From NCBI GenBank assembly GCA_946481625.1, contig CAMLOZ010000131.1, positions 1-8,111 on the forward strand: 8,111 nt of DNA, given 5' to 3'. Shown piece by piece: positions 4,991 through 8,111 of this stretch (positions are counted from its first letter, which is position 1; the number at the start of each line of letters is the position of its first letter). This DNA comes from an uncultured Haloferula sp. GTDB lineage: Bacteria; Verrucomicrobiota; Verrucomicrobiae; Verrucomicrobiales; Akkermansiaceae. The notes under the pieces were generated by a model. That model was not told the origin of the DNA and ran no database searches. It saw only the letters and a list, made by a program, of their open reading frames with translations. The position numbers and the translations under genes were made by a program.

Positions 4991-7444
4991 CTCCTCCTCC
5001 ACCTCCACCGGCAGCCAGTTCATCTCCACCGTTTTGAAATCCCGCGGCACCTTCACCCGGTAGCGCCCCTCATCACCCCGCGTCGCGGAGAAATGCTCAC
5101 CATCCACCGTCACCGGCAGCTCCGCTTCCGCGCTACCGATCCCGCAAAGGGTCACCGCCACCGCCTCATAGCCCGGCGTCCAGGAACCCCGCCACTCGCG
5201 CGTGATCGACACCCTCCCCTCCGCTCCTTCCAAGCGGATCGTCGAGTCCCGATAGACCCCGTCTTTCCACTGCTCGCCATCGCCCTCGTCCTCATACCAG
5301 CGGCTCGTCTCGCTGCCGTTTTTCCACCACGCCCGCAACTCCGGCTCCGGATTCGCGATCTCTCCCACATACTGCTGCAGCGGCCAGTGCGGCACGACCG
5401 CTCCACCCCGGACAAACACCGGAATCCGGTCGATCGGGCACTCGATCCAGATATCAGTCGCCACCGCCTTCGGCCGCGAGTCGTCGTGATACGCGAACCA
5501 ATCGCCCCGCGGCAGATACAGGAACCTTCCCTCCTCGCCCTCCGCCAAGATCGGCACCACGTACAAATGATCGCCGAAGAAAAACTCCGCGCTGCGCCAG
5601 TAGGCATCCGGGTTCTGATGATCCACCAGCGGCAGTGAACGCAGCATCGGCGTGCCCTCGCTCGCATACTGCCAGAAGGCGGTGTAGATCGCCGGCAGCA
5701 GAAGGTAACGCATCTCGATCGCCCGCTTCACCCAGTCCGTCGTGTCCTCGCCGAACGACCACGGTTCCTGCTCGCCATGGTCCCCCGACGAATGCGTCCG
5801 GAAAAACGGATGGAACACCGCCAACTGCACCCATCGTAGATAGAGCTCCGGCGTCGGCGTCTCGATGAAGCCCCCGATGTCGGATCCGATGAACGACATC
5901 CCGGAGGTCGCCAGCCGCTGGCACTGCGTGTTCGCCATGTTCAGATGGTCCCAACTCGCCACGTTGTCGCCCGTCCACGCACACGCGAAACGCTGCGTCC
6001 CCGCATAGGCCGAGCGCGTGATCGAAAAAGCGCGACGCCCCTTGCCCCACAGCTTCAGCCCCTGCCGGGTGGCCCGCACCATCTGCATGCCGTAGATGTT
6101 GTGCGCCTTCCGGTGCGAGCACGGATGCCCGTCGTAGTCATGCCTCACGTCGTGCGGGAAGGTCCCCTCCTCGAAGACCGCCGGCTCGTTCATGTCGTTC
6201 CAAATCCCGCGCACCCCGACCTCACCGATCAGGTCCTTGAACAAGGTCGCCCACCACTCCCTCACGTCCGGTCGCGTGAAGTCGGGGAAGTGGCACAGGC
6301 CCGGCCACACCGAGCCCTTCATCAGAGCCCCGTCCTGCCGCCTGCAGAAATAATTCCGGTCCATTCCCTCCACCCACGCCGGATAGTGAGGATCGATCTT
6401 CAGGCCCGGATCGATGATCGCCACCGTCTTGAAGCCCTCCGCCTCCAGCTCCTCCACCATCTTCTTCGGATGCGGGAAGCGCTCCGCATCCCAGGTGAAG
6501 CAGCGGTAGCCGTCCATGTAGTCGATATCCAGGTAGATCGCGTCGCAGGGGATCTTCCGGTCGCGGAAGCCCCGCGTGATGTTCCGCACCATCGCCTCCG
6601 GGAAATAGCTCCACTTGCACTGGTGGTAACCCAGCGCCCACAGCGGCGGCATCTCGGCCATTCCTGTCAGACGCGTGTAGCGCTGCACGATTTCCAGCGG
6701 TGTCTCGCCGTGGATGAAGTAGTAGTCCATCTCCCCGCCCTGCGCCTTGAAGCTCGTCACGTTCGGCTTCTCGCTGCCGAAGTCGAAGCCGGTCCGGAAG
6801 GTGTTGTCGAAAAAGATCCCGTAGCAGCACCCGCGGCACAGGCTCAGGTAGAAGGGCACGTTCTTGTACAGCGGATCCGTCTCCCGCCCGTAGGCATAGG
6901 TATCGCTGCCCCACAGCTCGAAAGCCCGCCCCCTCAGGTTCAGGTCGCAGCTCTTGTCCCCCAGCCCGTAGAAGTACTCCCCGTTCTGGCAGACCTTGCT
7001 CATCTTCACCACCTCCCCGCCGAAGACCTTGTTGTCCTCCCAGTGGAACCCCTTCTCGTCCTGGCACAGGATCCTGCCGGACACCGTGTCCGTGATCGTC
7101 GTCTTCAACCCCTGGCGTGCAATCCGCACGGATAACTTGCCCGTCTTCAATGCATACCCGTCCGCGAACTCGATCAACTCGTGCTCCGGCAAGTCGGCCC
7201 GGAAGGCCGGATCGATCGCATACGAAAAGTCGTCCTCGAATCTCCCCTCCGGCGTGAAGCGGAACCGCACGATCCCCTCCGCCACCAATTGCAACCGCAT
7301 CAGCACCCCATTGTCCGTCACGAATTCGAAGGCACCGTCCGCCGCCCGCCGCGACTCGCGGATACCCCCCGGTACGAAGTCCACCACCGCCGGCGCGGTC
7401 TGGTGCTTCTCCATGTAATTGCCGGAAAACTCTTCGGAAGCCAT
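4949..7444 (-). CDS. GH31 family alpha-glucosidase, cytoplasmic
   Basis: The product is 831 residues and covers the usual GH31 plan. An N-terminal beta-sandwich (to about 255) contains YFYGLGDKSCDLNLRG. The catalytic barrel carries LGYHQCKWSYF (271-281) and YLDIDYMDGYRCFTWD (304-319). The nucleophile is Asp417 in GIWNDMNEPAVF and the acid/base is Asp493 in WTGDNVASWDH. FFRTHSSGDHGEQEPW (547-562) completes the active site. C-terminal beta domains follow (VFVRGGAVVP, WYEDEGDG). Family members hydrolyse terminal alpha-linked glucose from maltose and other malto-oligosaccharides; exact specificity cannot be read here. No signal peptide is present, so it should act in the cytoplasm. Start is ATG at 7444; Met11 is an alternative, and neither has a clear Shine-Dalgarno site. 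The oddity is the tail: after WLPVEVEE the last 14 residues come from a tandem repeat. It is divergent from a glycogen-synthase-like gene, which suggests a role in alpha-glucan turnover. Confidence 0.95.
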   Translation of the reverse strand: MASEEFSGNYMEKHQTAPAVVDFVPGGIRESRRAADGAFEFVTDNGVLMRLQLVAEGIVRFRFTPEGRFEDDFSYAIDPAFRADLPEHELIEFADGYALKTGKLSVRIARQGLKTTITDTVSGRILCQDEKGFHWEDNKVFGGEVVKMSKVCQNGEYFYGLGDKSCDLNLRGRAFELWGSDTYAYGRETDPLYKNVPFYLSLCRGCCYGIFFDNTFRTGFDFGSEKPNVTSFKAQGGEMDYYFIHGETPLEIVQRYTRLTGMAEMPPLWALGYHQCKWSYFPEAMVRNITRGFRDRKIPCDAIYLDIDYMDGYRCFTWDAERFPHPKKMVEELEAEGFKTVAIIDPGLKIDPHYPAWVEGMDRNYFCRRQDGALMKGSVWPGLCHFPDFTRPDVREWWATLFKDLIGEVGVRGIWNDMNEPAVFEEGTFPHDVRHDYDGHPCSHRKAHNIYGMQMVRATRQGLKLWGKGRRAFSITRSAYAGTQRFACAWTGDNVASWDHLNMANTQCQRLATSGMSFIGSDIGGFIETPTPELYLRWVQLAVFHPFFRTHSSGDHGEQEPWSFGEDTTDWVKRAIEMRYLLLPAIYTAFWQYASEGTPMLRSLPLVDHQNPDAYWRSAEFFFGDHLYVVPILAEGEEGRFLYLPRGDWFAYHDDSRPKAVATDIWIECPIDRIPVFVRGGAVVPHWPLQQYVGEIANPEPELRAWWKNGSETSRWYEDEGDGEQWKDGVYRDSTIRLEGAEGRVSITREWRGSWTPGYEAVAVTLCGIGSAEAELPVTVDGEHFSATRGDEGRYRVKVPRDFKTVEMNWLPVEVEEERTSSVERRTSNIE

Positions 7445-7473
7445 GCGATCGAATGGGTGGGGTGAACCGGGAT

Positions 7474-7502
7474 ATTAAATACCATAGCCGCCCCCATGCC
7501 AA
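7474..7502 (-). promoter_or_regulatory. Candidate sigma-70 promoter for the GH31 gene
   Basis: On the minus strand TTGGCA (7497-7502) and TTTAAT (7474-7479) each match the consensus at 5 of 6 positions and are separated by 17 bp. Transcription would begin near 7467, giving a leader of about 22 nt before the ATG at 7444. This is the best promoter match seen in the window. Confidence 0.55.
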
Positions 7503-7651
7503 CCCCACGGAGGGGTCGCGGAGCAAAACCGGACATGGCACACAACTGCCACAACTTTCCCTATTGCAATGAATCTTTCCCATGCTTGGATGGCAATGCT
7601 GCCACGTGTTTCCACGTAAATTCCCCCGACATTGGCCCGACCATTGCTCAA

Positions 7652-7692
7652 GCACTCCCGCGACCTCAGGAGTGCCTGAAAATCAGGCTCCT
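7652..7692 (+). promoter_or_regulatory. Two mutually exclusive hairpins before the glycogen-synthase-like start
   Basis: Hairpin 1 pairs GCACTCC (7652-7658) with GGAGTGC (7669-7675): 7 bp with a 10-nt loop. Hairpin 2 pairs AGGAG (7668-7672) with CTCCT (7688-7692) and CCTGA (7675-7679) with TCAGG (7683-7687): 10 bp with a 2-nt bulge and an AAA loop. Both need bases 7669-7672 and 7675, so they cannot form together. Hairpin 2 ends 19 nt before the ATG. No T-run follows, so it is not a standard terminator. Confidence 0.45.
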
Positions 7693-7711
7693 AACGGTCT
7701 CTCTTCCGCTC

Positions 7712-8111
7712 ATGAATCGTCTTCGAGTGCTTAAGTTGGGCTGGGAATTCCCTCCCTTGATCAATGGTGGTCTAGGAGTTGCATGCCTCGGTCTTTCCCA
7801 GGCTCTCGCCAAGCATGTGGACCTGCGCGTGATCGTTCCCCGCTCCGCCCCGGATGCCAGCTTCGACGGCTTCCAATTGACCGGCCTCAACAACCTCCGC
7901 ATCGAGGAACTCCAGTCCGTCGAAGGCCATTACCGCTACGAGAGCTTCGCCCAGATCGACCGCGTGCCGATCCACCTCGATCCCTACGACACGAGCGAGA
8001 CCACCGTGGAACAGATCCGCATGGAACCCGGCGGCGAAATCAAATTCTCCCAAACCACGCGCAACCAGCTCGAGCAATTCAAGATGGGCGAGCTCTACGG
8101 TGCCGACCTCG
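7712..8111 (+). CDS. Glycogen/starch-synthase-like glycosyltransferase (N-terminal part, cut by window end)
   Basis: The frame opens at ATG 7712 and runs without a stop to the window edge, giving 133 residues. It begins MNRLRVLKLGWEFPPLINGG, then LGVACLGLSQALAKHVDLRVIVP. The 'GWEFPP-i-GGLG-AC-GL--AL' signature is the N-terminal nucleotide-sugar-binding loop of glycogen/starch synthases (GT5-like) and close GT4-type relatives in Bacteroidetes and Verrucomicrobiota; the GGLG motif contacts the ADP- or UDP-glucose donor. Such enzymes extend alpha-1,4-glucan chains in the cytoplasm. The C-terminal GT-B half lies outside the window, so catalytic completeness cannot be checked. No Shine-Dalgarno site precedes the ATG, and no ATG or GTG lies nearby upstream in frame. 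It is divergent from the GH31 alpha-glucosidase, which fits shared control of glucan synthesis and use. Confidence 0.85.
   Translation, partial: MNRLRVLKLGWEFPPLINGGLGVACLGLSQALAKHVDLRVIVPRSAPDASFDGFQLTGLNNLRIEELQSVEGHYRYESFAQIDRVPIHLDPYDTSETTVEQIRMEPGGEIKFSQTTRNQLEQFKMGELYGADL

Larger units (their letters stand above)
7445..7711. promoter_or_regulatory. Divergent regulatory region between GH31 and glycogen-synthase-like genes
   Basis: These 267 bp carry control signals for both genes. Apart from the GH31 promoter and the two hairpins listed separately, TGGCA (7536-7540) and TGCCA (7547-7551) form an inverted repeat with a 6-bp spacer. CCACGT occurs twice, at 7602-7607 and 7612-7617, with a 10-bp step that places both on the same face of the helix; the first overlaps a CACGTG palindrome. 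These are plausible operators with no known regulator. I see no convincing sigma-70 promoter for the plus-strand gene. Confidence 0.5.

Noticed and set aside
4718..5638. Plus-strand ORF of 306 codons across the GH31 3' end
   Set aside because: The product is Arg/Pro/His-rich without motifs and mirrors the GH31 gene, which is certain from its catalytic motifs.
5945..7135. Plus-strand ORF of 396 codons inside the GH31 gene
   Set aside because: It is a composition-driven antisense frame, rich in His, Arg, Val and Pro, and has no family features.
6222..7655. Minus-strand ORF of 477 codons overlapping GH31 in another frame
   Set aside because: It is a +1/+2 shadow of the GH31 gene with Gly/Arg-rich low-complexity content.
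7772..8077. Minus-strand ORF of 101 codons opposite the glycosyltransferase
   Set aside because: It mirrors a frame with a clear glycogen-synthase-type N-terminus.

Overview
The window is high-GC bacterial DNA with eight supportable genes or gene parts. I suspect a member of the Verrucomicrobiota, near Luteolibacter and its relatives. The reasons are paralogous lipoproteins carrying a 'DP-AAGEW' helical motif, a Tat-exported protein of unknown family, mostly absent Shine-Dalgarno signals, and many degenerate dispersed repeats between genes. This placement rests on recall of such genomes, not on a search.

Layout. From 1 to 455 (+) lies the end of an EcsC/DUF697-like protein. From 456 to 802 is a gene-free stretch with GC hairpins and two copies of an 'AACCGC-NN-AGACGC-NN-AG' type repeat. 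From 803 to 1264 (+) is an orphan small-terminase-like gene with no large subunit after it. From 4538 down to 1452 (-) is a probable three-gene operon: a Tat-signal protein of unknown function, then two tandem paralogous lipoproteins. From 4539 to 4948 is a gene-free, repeat-rich stretch with a candidate promoter. From 7444 down to 4949 (-) is a complete cytoplasmic GH31 alpha-glucosidase whose last codons run into a dispersed-repeat-like sequence. From 7445 to 7711 is a divergent regulatory region. From 7712 to the edge (+) is the start of a glycogen/starch-synthase-like glycosyltransferase.

How the genes may work together. The GH31 enzyme and the glycosyltransferase are divergent from one 267-bp region, so alpha-glucan breakdown and synthesis may share control. 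The Tat protein and the two lipoproteins are closely spaced on one strand and all carry export signals, which suggests a cell-envelope module; its function cannot be read from the sequence. The terminase-like gene looks like a phage remnant or a domesticated gene.

The most interesting points are the exported three-gene cluster with its tandem paralogues, the repeat that supplies the C-terminus and stop codon of the GH31 gene, and two mutually exclusive hairpins just upstream of the glycosyltransferase start. I see no CRISPR array, tRNA, rRNA or complete insertion sequence.
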